A stretch of DNA of 64,000 nt from Paenibacillus_AA sp045062745. GTDB taxonomy: Bacteria; Bacillota; Bacilli; Paenibacillales; NBRC-103111. The stretch lies in NCBI RefSeq assembly GCF_045062745.1, contig NZ_JBJGED010000011.1, forward strand, positions 62,001 to 126,000, given 5' to 3'. Made by a program: the position numbers and the translations under genes. The notes beneath the pieces are model-generated. The model did not search any database and was not told where the DNA came from. It was given only the letters and a program-made list of their open reading frames with translations. This document shows positions 7,363 through 15,295 of this stretch, in pieces; position 1 is the first letter of the stretch; every line of letters starts with the position of its first letter.

Positions 7363-8795
7363 AGGCGTCTCCTTTCTTCATCTGGATCTCCAGCAGGGAA
7401 CATCAGCCGGACCCGAGTTCGGACTCCCTCTTCGCTTTCAATGGCGATTTCCCCGCCGTTCAGCTGCACAAGCCGCTTGGCGATCGACAGGCCGAGACCG
7501 GAGCCGCCCTTCTCCCGGCTGCGTGCTTTGTCCACTCTATAGAACCGGTCGAACACGCGGGGCAGCTCATCTGCCGGAATCCCAATGCCCTGGTCTACCA
7601 CGGAAATGCTCAGCCGACCGTCCCGCAGTTCTCCGACGAGACGAACCCGCTTACGATCCTCCGAATACTTGACCGCATTGTCGAGCAGGATGAGCAGGAT
7701 TTGCTCCAGTTGGCGGGCGGCTGCCCGTATCGTGCATGCAGCCGGGATGGCGCTCAGCTCCGTATCGAATACAAAATCAGGGTGGAGAACGCGAAACAGT
7801 CGCGCTGCATGCTCGATCGACTCGGTCGGCTGCAGCCGCATAAGCGGAGCCGGATCGGCATCATTCTCCGCCCGGTTTAGCTCGATCAGCTCGCGAACGA
7901 TGACTTCCAATCGCTCGATCTCCTGCAGCGAGACGGCCAGCGACTTGTCCAAAACCTGCGGATCGTCCTTTCCCCAGCGCAGCAGCAGGCCCAGATGGCC
8001 CTTCACGATCGAGACCGGCGTCCGCAGCTCGTGCGAAGCGTCCTCCACGAACTGCTTTTGCTGCTTGAACGACGTCTCCAGTTCGCTTAAGAGCTCGTTG
8101 AACAATCCGGTCAGCCGGCTGAACTCATCGTTCGCGCCGTGGTGTTCGACCCGCTCGTGCAACCCTCGCCGTTTGACATTCTGGATCGTCTCCGTCAAGG
8201 AATGGATCGGCCTCAGCAGCTGCCGTACAAGCATTAGACTGCCCAAAGCGCTCAAAAACAAGCCGAAAATGCCCGAAGCGATCATGACCCAGACGATCAT
8301 GCCCGTCAGCCTCTCGAACGGATCGATGTTATTCACGATCTCGATCGTGCCGCGGAACACCCCAGCCTCGAGGGGGCTGCGCATCACGAGCCAGCTTTCA
8401 TCTCCATGTCCCATCGTCGTCAGCTCCGTCTGCGATACCGAACGCGGTGCCAGCTTATCCGTATGAAAATGGTTCGAAACAGTAATTAGAGGATTCCCCT
8501 CGGCGTCCAAAATACGGATCATCTGGTTCCTCTCGTTCATTGTAGCCAGGAAGCTGCGGCTGTTCAAAAGCTCGGAGACGTTCATGCCCGATTGCTTGTC
8601 GCGGTAATAGTTTTGGAGCTCCGCCATACTGCGCTGGATCGCCTGCTTCTCTTCGTTCAGCATCCATTGCGTGACGGTAATATATTGCGCTACATTATAC
8701 GCGGCGAACAGAACGAACAGCGTAATGGAAGACCAGAGCGCCATTTTCCACTTGACGGGCAATCGCGTGAGCCAGCGTTGGATCACCTGTCTCAT
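7359..8795 (-). CDS. Sensor histidine kinase
   Basis: Membrane sensor kinase of 478 residues. TM1 is about residues 18-40, followed by an extracytoplasmic sensing domain of about 125 residues and TM2 about 166-190. A HAMP linker (L-L-R-P-I-H-S-L-T) leads to the phosphoacceptor box E-D-A-S-H-E-L-R-T-P with H255. The ATP-binding domain has N-A-V-K-Y-S (N box), D-Q-G-I-G-I-P (G1), F-D-R-F-Y-R (F box) and G-G-S-G-L-G-L-S (G2). It overlaps both the response regulator upstream and the glycosyltransferase downstream by ATGA. It resembles Bacillus YkoH/ArlS-type kinases; the signal is not evident. Confidence 0.93.
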   Translation of the reverse strand: MRQVIQRWLTRLPVKWKMALWSSITLFVLFAAYNVAQYITVTQWMLNEEKQAIQRSMAELQNYYRDKQSGMNVSELLNSRSFLATMNERNQMIRILDAEGNPLITVSNHFHTDKLAPRSVSQTELTTMGHGDESWLVMRSPLEAGVFRGTIEIVNNIDPFERLTGMIVWVMIASGIFGLFLSALGSLMLVRQLLRPIHSLTETIQNVKRRGLHERVEHHGANDEFSRLTGLFNELLSELETSFKQQKQFVEDASHELRTPVSIVKGHLGLLLRWGKDDPQVLDKSLAVSLQEIERLEVIVRELIELNRAENDADPAPLMRLQPTESIEHAARLFRVLHPDFVFDTELSAIPAACTIRAAARQLEQILLILLDNAVKYSEDRKRVRLVGELRDGRLSISVVDQGIGIPADELPRVFDRFYRVDKARSREKGGSGLGLSIAKRLVQLNGGEIAIESEEGVRTRVRLMFPAGDPDEERRRL

Positions 8796-9469
8796 CGCAT
8801 GACGTACCCGATGCCGCGGACGGTGTGGATTACACTTTCTTCACCGGGCGTATCCAGCTTGCTGCGCAAATAGCGGATATACACATCGACTACGTTCCCA
8901 GCGACTTCCGCATCGAATCCCCATACTTTGTCCAGCAGCGTATCGCGCGACAGGACGATGTTCGGATTCTGGGCGAGGAAGACGAGCAGATCGAACTCCC
9001 GTCTCGTTAACTCGAGCGGCTGGTCACCCTTCGTCGCCGTTCGGGCTTCCACATCGATGCGCAAGTCGGCAATCGTCAGCACTTGATGGGACGGCGCCCC
9101 CTCCGCCCGCTCCTGACGCCGCAGAATGGCACGGATCCGCGCGAGCAGCTCCTCGAACGCGAACGGTTTCGCAATGTAATCGTCCGCGCCGAGGTTGAGA
9201 CCGGTCACCCGGTCCGTGACGCCGTCCCGCGCCGTCAGCATTAGAATCGGCGTATTCTTGGCCTCCCGGATTCGCCGGCACACATCGAGGCCGTTAAGCT
9301 TCGGGAGCATGATATCCAGTAAGATGAGGTCCCATTCCTGCCGCAATGCCAGCTCCAATCCGGATATTCCGTCATACGCGACGGTTACGGCGAACGACTC
9401 GTGCCTCAGCTCCAGTTCGATGAACATGGCCAAATTTTTTTCATCCTCGATCAGCAACACCGATTTCAT
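8792..9469 (-). CDS. OmpR-family response regulator
   Basis: A 225-residue response regulator. The receiver domain (1-115) has the acidic pocket E8-D9, phosphoacceptor D52 in L-L-D-I-M-L, T79 and K101 in Y-I-A-K-P-F. The C-terminal winged helix (130-225) carries L-T-R-R-E-F-D-L-L and the terminal V-R-G-I-G-Y-V-M-R. It is the first gene of the regulator/kinase/glycosyltransferase series, with AGGAAG upstream of ATG. The direct repeats TTCTCATG at 11-bp spacing in front of the gene fit autoregulation. Confidence 0.94.
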   Translation of the reverse strand: MKSVLLIEDEKNLAMFIELELRHESFAVTVAYDGISGLELALRQEWDLILLDIMLPKLNGLDVCRRIREAKNTPILMLTARDGVTDRVTGLNLGADDYIAKPFAFEELLARIRAILRRQERAEGAPSHQVLTIADLRIDVEARTATKGDQPLELTRREFDLLVFLAQNPNIVLSRDTLLDKVWGFDAEVAGNVVDVYIRYLRSKLDTPGEESVIHTVRGIGYVMR

Positions 9470-9512
9470 GGTTCCACTTCCTATCCGCGCTTACCTAACT
9501 GTACACGATCAA

Positions 9513-9531
9513 CATGAGAATTTCATGAGAA
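9513..9531 (-). promoter_or_regulatory. Direct-repeat site for an OmpR-type regulator
   Basis: On the minus strand TTCTCATG occurs twice with 11-bp periodicity (plus-strand CATGAGAA at 9513-9520 and 9524-9531), about 45-60 bases before the response-regulator start codon. One-helical-turn direct repeats are the usual target of OmpR-family dimers, which suggests autoregulation. Confidence 0.55.
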
Positions 9532-9605
9532 CAGGCTCCTTTTCTCTATTTTCTCCCATCCGGGCCGCTCTAGCAACCCGCCCCCCCCGGTGCTCGTATC
9601 GGCCT

Positions 9606-9653
9606 AATAAAACAGGAAGAACCTGGAGCGCGTTGCACGGCTCCAGGTTCTTC
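9606..9653 (-). terminator. Rho-independent terminator of the oxidoreductase gene 9692-10534
   Basis: Perfect 14-bp stem (9616-9629 with 9640-9653) and 10-base loop, followed on the minus strand by a T-rich TGTTTTATT tract. Confidence 0.85.
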
Positions 9654-9691
9654 GTTCATACAGGGTTGATCTTCGATCTGCCTATCTGCGA

Positions 9692-10534
9692 TTAAGCCCG
9701 AGGCATGTCCACCCACTGATGAGGCGTATGCATCGCCTTGATTCCTTGCTCGATGACCGTGATGATGGCTACCGTTTCCCTCGGATCCACATTCGACTCG
9801 CCGGTCTCGAAGAACTTCACGAGATTGGCGATGAACAGCTGGAAGAAGTTGGACTCCGGCTTCACGACCTTCGCCTGTCCCGACGCGTAGTTCAACACCA
9901 TGCTGAACGGGACTTCCGGGCCGAACTGATTGACCGTCGCCTGTCTCCCGTCCCCGAAGGCGAGCAGGAGCGCCGGCGAGTGGGCCGTGCCGGTGTACAT
10001 GACGCGGCGGACGTCCGTCCCCATCAGCGAGATGATCGGCTCGATCTGGTGGATGCTGTAGTTGTCGAGCCGCCCGGGACCGAGGCTGCAGATCGTCTCG
10101 ATGCCGGTACGGTCGGCCTCCATATACTCGGTTGCGAAGCGAAGTGCAGACGTGGAATACATCGGCGTGCCGTGCTTTTCGGCCGCTTCGAACAGCTGGA
10201 GCGCAGTTTGACGGTCAGGCGCGAACGTCTTGTCGATGTATGTCCGCTTGCCGGATTGAAGCGGCAGCTCCGCCAGCTCCGCGTGGAATTCCGGATTGTC
10301 CGGCGACAGGACGATCAAGTAGTCGCTCTTCTCTACGACCGCGTCGATCGTCGGCAACAGCTCGATCCCCTTCTTCTCGCACCAGGCCGCATTCGTCAGT
10401 CCTTTGGGCGAGTCGATCTTCCCGTACGCATAAGCCACCTTCATCGTTCCGCCGGAAGCGGCTTCGATCCAGGCCGGGTATTTCTCCGCATGCCATTCTT
10501 CTAGGAAATAATCGATAAATCCGATCGTCTTCAT
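9692..10534 (-). CDS. Gfo/Idh/MocA-like oxidoreductase with atypical nucleotide loop
   Basis: A 280-residue cytoplasmic protein resembling the Gfo/Idh/MocA group. The middle has an E-K-P-like segment (Y-I-D-K-T-F-A-P) and E-A-A-E-K-H-G-T-P. The C-terminal half has the beta-sheet oxidoreductase pattern S-I-H-Q-I-E-P-I. The usual Rossmann G-x-G-x-x-G near the N terminus is missing (the segment reads T-I-G-F-I-D-Y-F-L-E-E-W-H), so NAD(P) binding may be altered or lost. The start chosen is the third in-frame ATG (10534), after GGTGGG; two earlier ATGs at 10546 and 10552 are possible. It is a monocistronic gene with its own terminator. Confidence 0.72.
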   Translation of the reverse strand: MKTIGFIDYFLEEWHAEKYPAWIEAASGGTMKVAYAYGKIDSPKGLTNAAWCEKKGIELLPTIDAVVEKSDYLIVLSPDNPEFHAELAELPLQSGKRTYIDKTFAPDRQTALQLFEAAEKHGTPMYSTSALRFATEYMEADRTGIETICSLGPGRLDNYSIHQIEPIISLMGTDVRRVMYTGTAHSPALLLAFGDGRQATVNQFGPEVPFSMVLNYASGQAKVVKPESNFFQLFIANLVKFFETGESNVDPRETVAIITVIEQGIKAMHTPHQWVDMPRA

Positions 10535-10671
10535 CCGACCCACCATCCTCATTGGAGTTCTTGTTCATTTTGTCAGCTTCATTCGGCAGAAGGTTCCAAA
10601 GCCTATTATAGCAGAATGCGTGCCGCCCTGTGCAAGAAAGAAAATGTTCTTCTCTGCGAATCGGGTACATG

Positions 10672-10696
10672 TAAAAAAGCGACCCAGAGGGTCGCT
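10672..10696 (-). terminator. Terminator of the NAT/TIR-like operon
   Basis: AGCGACCC (10678-10685), three-base loop, GGGTCGCT (10689-10696), a perfect 8-bp stem followed on the minus strand by six T residues. It closes the operon 12720-10720. Confidence 0.88.
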
Positions 10697-10719
10697 ATCG
10701 GATTATAGGGCTATAAGGA

Positions 10720-10881
10720 CTATCGGGCGAACGACGGCTTGTTGTACACGGCCTTCTTCTCGAACACGACCATGTATTCCTTATCCGCCCCGCCGTTAAG
10801 AGAAGGAGCCACGACCTTGCGGGGGCTCTCGGTTCTCTTCGCCGCATTCGCACCGCCCAGCTTAGCTTGTCGCTTATTCAT
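10720..10881 (-). CDS. Small basic protein, 53 aa, overlapping the TIR-like gene
   Basis: A 53-residue frame whose ATG (10879-10881) lies inside the last codons of the TIR-like gene, overlapping it by 8 bases. GGAGGGG lies 6 bases upstream, so translation is probably coupled. The N-terminal half is basic and Gly/Ala-rich (M-N-K-R-Q-A-K-L-G-G...K-R-T-E-S-P-R-K-V-V). The C-terminal half is E-Y-M-V-V-F-E-K-K-A-V-Y-N-K-P-S-F-A-R. There is no membrane helix or Cys. The terminator follows by 24 bases. I do not recognise the family. Its position makes it a candidate partner or inhibitor of the TIR-like protein, which is inference only. Confidence 0.65.
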   Translation of the reverse strand: MNKRQAKLGGANAAKRTESPRKVVAPSLNGGADKEYMVVFEKKAVYNKPSFAR

Positions 10882-11887
10882 GTGCATCCCCTCCGAATAA
10901 ATAGTGTACCGCGTCGAGCAAATCGCGGTTCTCCTCTTCGACTCTCGAGAGATCGTCGGGAGAGACGAGATACGGTACCGTCACATGCATCGTCATGACC
11001 AGCTTCCTACCCACAGAATAACACAGCAAATATTCATAAGCAATATGCTCCTTGTAGAGCAGGAACTGCACCTTGTCGTTCAGGAAGGCATCCAGCACGC
11101 CGATGCGCTGCTCGTCCTGGCGTCTCGAGTCGTAAGCGCGGAAGGAATAAAACCGGCCTTTGCCTACGTTGCCCGCCACCTGCCGGATGCCTTCGTCGCC
11201 CTCAGGCACCCAGACGGCCGCTCCTCGGAGCCGGCCCCCCTTCAAGGAGGAGATGTTGTAGCAGAACCGGAACGCCTCGTACAGCTTCTCATAGGCTGCC
11301 GGCTTCGGGGCGTTCACTTCCAGGAGCGCATGGATGAACTCGAGCACTTGCTGCTTCCGCTGCAGCTTCTCCTCGACCGCCTGCAACTGGACGCTCGGAT
11401 CGCGATAGGAGCCCAGCTCCCGAATTCTGGCGATGATATGGGAGCAGGCGATGTTGACCGCGGCCCGGTTGTTGCGGTCGTGCCGGATCTCATAGTGCAG
11501 CAGGGTCAAGCCGTTCAGATCGGAAGGGATGTGAAACCCGTCGATCCGGGTGCCGCCCCGTTCCGATTCGGTCTCGGCGGGAACGATGAAGAACACCCGC
11601 TCGCGCTTCAGGCGGCCCCAGAACATGCCGAGCTCCAGCATGCTGTTGTCGCGGGGCGACAAGTAGACCTTGTCCCGCAACATCACGACATCGTCGGGGG
11701 AGAAGATGAACACCGCGAAATCGCTCGTCTCTACTTGCCGCTCCAGGTCCTCCATCGGATACCGGCCCGCGGTGAAGGCCGCCGGCCAGGGCGTCACCTC
11801 GGCGTAATAATGCAGAAGCTCGTGCACGGCATTGACGAGCTCCAGCGCTTCCCGGGACGATCCGATGAACACTTTCGGCTTCTCCAC
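10874..11887 (-). CDS. TIR-like nucleotide-binding protein with C-terminal sensor-like domain
   Basis: A 337-residue protein. Residues 3-135 match the TIR-like predicted nucleotide-binding family (PF10137 by recognition): P-K-V-F-I-G-S-S at 4-11, F-I-F-S-P-D-D at 60-66 and S-P-R-D-N-S-M-L-E-L-G at 77-87. In related bacterial TIR proteins, including TIR-STING, the Glu of this last motif (E85 here) is the NAD-hydrolysing residue. Residues 165-195 look like a charged helical linker. About 196-335 form an unassigned alpha/beta domain that could be GAF-like. The start is GTG with GGGAGG 6 bases upstream. It lies 14 bases after the arylamine N-acetyltransferase gene and overlaps the 53-aa gene. NADase or nucleotide-sensing function is inferred. 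Confidence 0.82.
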   Translation of the reverse strand: MEKPKVFIGSSREALELVNAVHELLHYYAEVTPWPAAFTAGRYPMEDLERQVETSDFAVFIFSPDDVVMLRDKVYLSPRDNSMLELGMFWGRLKRERVFFIVPAETESERGGTRIDGFHIPSDLNGLTLLHYEIRHDRNNRAAVNIACSHIIARIRELGSYRDPSVQLQAVEEKLQRKQQVLEFIHALLEVNAPKPAAYEKLYEAFRFCYNISSLKGGRLRGAAVWVPEGDEGIRQVAGNVGKGRFYSFRAYDSRRQDEQRIGVLDAFLNDKVQFLLYKEHIAYEYLLCYSVGRKLVMTMHVTVPYLVSPDDLSRVEEENRDLLDAVHYLFGGDAHE

Positions 11888-11901
11888 GGTCAGCCTCCCT
11901 T

Positions 11902-12720
11902 CTACGCCCGCTCACCCGACGGAACGGACGGAGCATACTCCGTCACGATGCCGAAATGGGTGCGCAGCGCTTCGTGATAGGCCTCCTTCGAGTCGGGAGT
12001 GAACGTCTTCACACCTTCCGCAGTGAATATCCGGAACTCGCCGGCTGCAATCGTATTGCGGCCTTCTCGCGTGCGGATCGCCACCATCGGATTTTTGCGG
12101 AAGATCGAGTCCGGCGCGTGCTCGCACCAATAGGAGGGCATCAGGAAGTCCTGGGGCAGCTGCGGCTCCTCGGTGAACGAGTAGATGCGCTGCCACTCTC
12201 CATGCTTCAGCTCGCACAGCAGCCAGCCGAAGTACGGATCGCGGTCCATTCGATAGGTCTCGCTCCCCTGAGGCTGCTCGAGCCCTTCCTGCAGCAGCAC
12301 CGGAAACCGCGGAACGATCCCGCCCACTCCGACGTCGCTCAAGTAGGCTTTCCCGTCGATAACGACGTGGAGCACTTGATGGCGGCGTTTCGGCGGCGGG
12401 TTCGGCTCGTCGCGCCAGAAACGCGCCATCAGATCGGTCACCTCGTAGCCCAGCTCCCGCAGCAGCCAGCCGAACAAGGCGTTCAGCTCGAAGCAAAATC
12501 CTCCCCGGCGCCGGTCGACGATCTTGGCCTGCAGATCGGGGATGTGTAGCGAGAGCGGCACTCCGTTCAATATATCGAAATTCTCGTAAGGTACCGCATG
12601 CAAGTGCGCGTCCTGCAGCCGGGACAAAGCGTCCAGACTGCCGTCGAGCGGGCCTTCATAGCGAATGCGGTCCAAATAGGCTTGTACTTCCGGTTTGAGA
12701 GATGAAGATTCCTTCGTCAT
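11902..12720 (-). CDS. Arylamine N-acetyltransferase
   Basis: A 272-residue NAT-family enzyme. The catalytic triad can be read: Cys76 in R-G-G-F-C-F-E-L-N, His114 in R-R-H-Q-V-L-H-V and Asp129 in L-S-D-V-G-V-G. The early motif H-A-V-P-Y-E-N-F-D (about 41-49) is also typical. The family transfers acetyl from acetyl-CoA to arylamines or arylhydrazines in the cytosol; a biosynthetic amide-forming role is an alternative. AAGGAG 8 bases before ATG 12720 decides the start; an ATG 54 bases upstream has no site. It is the first gene of the operon with the TIR-like and 53-aa genes, an unusual pairing. Confidence 0.9.
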   Translation of the reverse strand: MTKESSSLKPEVQAYLDRIRYEGPLDGSLDALSRLQDAHLHAVPYENFDILNGVPLSLHIPDLQAKIVDRRRGGFCFELNALFGWLLRELGYEVTDLMARFWRDEPNPPPKRRHQVLHVVIDGKAYLSDVGVGGIVPRFPVLLQEGLEQPQGSETYRMDRDPYFGWLLCELKHGEWQRIYSFTEEPQLPQDFLMPSYWCEHAPDSIFRKNPMVAIRTREGRNTIAAGEFRIFTAEGVKTFTPDSKEAYHEALRTHFGIVTEYAPSVPSGERA

Positions 12721-12822
12721 CGAATCGGCTCCTTCTCGGCATCTGTATCCCAGACGTATTCGACGTTGGTGCACAAATTCCTCTCCCGAGGGCTAAAACC
12801 GCAAAGTGACGCGGGCCTTCGC

Positions 12823-12873
12823 TAAAAAAGCACGATCCGGTCCGGGAGTGAGCCTCCCCATCCGAATCGTGCT
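12823..12873 (-). terminator. Terminator of the DUF445 gene
   Basis: Outer stem AGCACGAT (12829-12836) with ATCGTGCT (12866-12873) plus inner pairing, followed on the minus strand by a run of six T. It ends the transcript of 12889-14127. Confidence 0.85.
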
Positions 12874-12888
12874 CTGGCATCATGGCGG

Positions 12889-14127
12889 CTATAGCTGAAT
12901 CAATGTAAGCGCAATGCCGACGATAAAGCCGCAAAGCGCCCCGTTGACGCGAATCCATTGCAAGTCCTTGCCCACCTTCTCTTCCAGCATGCGGACGAGG
13001 GAGGCGTCATCCATCTGATCGACATTCTCCTTCACCAGTTGGCCGATCCGGTAATGGTTCGTCTCCACCAGATGGATGATGTAGGCGGTCAATCGCGCCT
13101 CCCATGCGGCGATCAAGTCGGCATCCCGGCTAAGATGCCGCACGACGGCGGAATAAGCCGCGAACAGCCGTCTTCCGCCGCTCGAACGCTCTGCCTCGAG
13201 CATGTCCAGCGCAAGCCGGCGCAGGTCCTCGAGCCGCTCGAGCAGGAACCGCTCCCCCGCTTCGCCTTCGGCCAGGGCAATCGCCCATTCCTTGATCCTG
13301 TCAAGTCGCGTCTCGTCGTCGACCAGCTGGAACAGCTGGACGCGCAGCTCCCGGAGCAGCTTCTCCCGGTGCACATTGTCCTCCTGCTGCAGATCGCGAA
13401 GAGCGGAGAGCAGCATGTTTTGCAGGACGCTGCCGAGCTTCTCCTCGTCCATGAAGCCCGCGAACGCCTGGATCGCGAACCCCATGAACCCGCCGAGCTT
13501 CACTTCATTGATCTTTTCGCTCGCGATCCGTCCGAGCAGCGCCTGAGTTTCCGGCCGGGCCGCCCATCCGCCAGCCTCCCCCAGCACGTAATCAAGGGCT
13601 TTGGCGTCGTAGCCGTCCGTCAGCGCACGCGTGACGAGCGAGTCGGCGGCTTGCTTCAGATCGAGCTGGCGCACGAAGGCTGCTAGGCCGGACCGGATGA
13701 GCGGCACGAAGCGCTCTAGCGGTAAACGCGTCACGAGGCCGATCGCGACGTCGGCCACTGTGCGGCGAACGGACTTCCGGCCCATTAATACGTTCAGCTT
13801 GTTTATGGCGGCGCGGAATAAGTTCCACTTCTGGAGCTTGCTCTCGATGCTCTCTTTATTGAGCAGCTCGTTCTCCATGGCGGAGACGAGCGACTGGACG
13901 ATCCGATTCTTGTTGCGCAGCAGCAAGGACGTATGCGGAATCGGAATGCCGAGCGGATGCCGGAACAGCGCGGTGACCGCGAACCAGTCCGCGATGCCGC
14001 CTACTAGGCCGGCCTCGAACCCGCCCTTCAGCAGCTCCGTCCACCAAGTGTGCGGCAGGAACAGGGTCGCAATGAATCCGCAAGCCATCACGGCGAGCGA
14101 CAAGCTGGCTATGTATCTGGATTTCAT
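12889..14127 (-). CDS. DUF445 membrane protein
   Basis: A 412-residue DUF445-family protein. It has an N-terminal membrane helix (about 8-27), the family box G-G-F-E-A-G-L-V-G-G-I-A-D-W-F-A-V-T-A-L-F at about 36-56 followed by R-H-P-L-G-I-P-I-P-H-T, a long helical middle part and a C-terminal membrane helix (last 20 residues). The function of the family is unknown; Bacillus relatives are membrane proteins sometimes linked to sporulation or the envelope. GGGAGG 8 bases before ATG 14127 fixes the start; the frame extends 18 codons further without a site. It is probably monocistronic, between two terminators. Confidence 0.87.
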   Translation of the reverse strand: MKSRYIASLSLAVMACGFIATLFLPHTWWTELLKGGFEAGLVGGIADWFAVTALFRHPLGIPIPHTSLLLRNKNRIVQSLVSAMENELLNKESIESKLQKWNLFRAAINKLNVLMGRKSVRRTVADVAIGLVTRLPLERFVPLIRSGLAAFVRQLDLKQAADSLVTRALTDGYDAKALDYVLGEAGGWAARPETQALLGRIASEKINEVKLGGFMGFAIQAFAGFMDEEKLGSVLQNMLLSALRDLQQEDNVHREKLLRELRVQLFQLVDDETRLDRIKEWAIALAEGEAGERFLLERLEDLRRLALDMLEAERSSGGRRLFAAYSAVVRHLSRDADLIAAWEARLTAYIIHLVETNHYRIGQLVKENVDQMDDASLVRMLEEKVGKDLQWIRVNGALCGFIVGIALTLIQL

Positions 14128-14193
14128 CGGGAACGACCTCCCATCTATCTCTAGTAAACAGGAAACAAGCACCAGAATCATACTCTACTCAGA

Positions 14194-14277
14194 GCAAAAA
14201 AGCAATTACCCGCGCTTCCCGGAATCGGCAAACGCGGTCGTAACGCGCTGGCCTGCACCTTGCGAGTAATTGCTTTT
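14194..14277 (-). terminator. Terminator-like long hairpin after tatA
   Basis: Perfect 12-bp arms AAAAGCAATTAC (14198-14209) and GTAATTGCTTTT (14266-14277) enclose 56 bases. On the minus strand the stem ends in a run of T, so it should terminate the tat transcript before the DUF445 gene. Confidence 0.7.
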
Positions 14278-14335
14278 GTGTTGCGGCCGCCTGAATCCCA
14301 AGCTCAGTTCGCCTCGCTACCGGCTCAGAATCGGC

Positions 14336-14530
14336 TCAGCTAAGCTTCTTGATGTCCGAACCCGTTTCCGACGACTGATCGTCATCCACGATATTGCGAG
14401 TTGAGTTGCGGAATTCTCTCAATGTATCGCCGAACGCCCGTCCGAGCTGAGGCAGCTTGGCCGGCCCGAACACGATTAGCGCAATGGCCAGGATAATGAT
14501 CAATCCGGACACGCCTATATTGTTGAACAT
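14336..14530 (-). CDS. tatA: Sec-independent translocase protein TatA
   Basis: A 64-residue TatA/E protein: one membrane helix (about residues 5-20), the F-G-P-A-K-L-P-Q-L-G hinge, an amphipathic helix (G-R-A-F-G-D-T-L-R-E-F-R) and an acidic tail. It forms the pore-like component of the twin-arginine export system. AAAGGAGG 9 bases upstream supports the ATG. It follows tatC by 36 bases and shares its transcript with the dehydrogenase genes, one of which (17086-17859) carries a Tat signal. Confidence 0.95.
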   Translation of the reverse strand: MFNNIGVSGLIIILAIALIVFGPAKLPQLGRAFGDTLREFRNSTRNIVDDDQSSETGSDIKKLS

Positions 14531-14566
14531 GGTGGATCGCCTCCTTTCGCCATTTTATTAACGACA

Positions 14567-15295
14567 TTAAATATTTGAAGCGCTGCGTCGAATCGCAACC
14601 CACTGCCGGTTCGCCACGAATACGCTGAGCTCGAACAGCAGGATGAGCGGCACCGTGACCGACAAGTGGGACACCATATCCGGCGGCGAGATGCACGACC
14701 CGGTAATCGCGAGTCCGAGGTAGGCATACTTGCGCGTCGCCTTGATCCGGCTCGGCGAGAGCAGCCCGATCCGGGTCAGGAACAGCATGACGACCGGCAG
14801 CTCGAAGGCCACCGCCATCGGGAACACGATATCGAACAGGAAGGCGAAATACCGGTCGATGCCGTACGTTTCGGTCGCGCCGATCGATTGATTCATTTTC
14901 TTCATAAACCGGAGCATCATCGGGAATACGACCCAGTAGCTGAACGCCATGCCGGTCACGAACAACCCGAAGGCGGCCGGAATGTACGGCCACGTGCTTC
15001 TAGCCTCCCGGCTCGTCAGGCCGGGGCGCACGAACGCCCAAGCCTGGTGCAGCAAGACCGGCAGCGTGAATAGCAGCGCGACCAGCAGCGCGCACTTCAT
15101 ATAGATCAGAATCCCGTCCGTGAACGAGAAGACGTTCCACTCGATGTGAGCCGCCGACGGCCGGGATTTAATAAACCGCAGAATGGAAGGCGATATGTAC
15201 AGCCCGGCGCACAAGGTCGCGATGAACCATCCCGCCACGAGAATGAGCCGCTTGCGTACTTCGGTCAAGTGGGCGATCCAGTCGTCCTGCTCCAT
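14567..15295 (-). CDS. tatC: Sec-independent translocase protein TatC
   Basis: A 242-residue TatC with six membrane helices and the family motif H-L-T-E-V-R-K-R-L near the N terminus (residues 9-17), where substrate twin-arginine signals dock. The P-G-L-T-S-R-E-A-R loop and A-F-E-L-P-V-V segments are also typical. The ATG overlaps the stop codon of the GMC dehydrogenase gene by one base (TGATG), so translation is coupled to that gene. This is a dedicated or duplicate tat pair placed within a dehydrogenase operon. Confidence 0.95.
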   Translation of the reverse strand: MEQDDWIAHLTEVRKRLILVAGWFIATLCAGLYISPSILRFIKSRPSAAHIEWNVFSFTDGILIYMKCALLVALLFTLPVLLHQAWAFVRPGLTSREARSTWPYIPAAFGLFVTGMAFSYWVVFPMMLRFMKKMNQSIGATETYGIDRYFAFLFDIVFPMAVAFELPVVMLFLTRIGLLSPSRIKATRKYAYLGLAITGSCISPPDMVSHLSVTVPLILLFELSVFVANRQWVAIRRSASNI

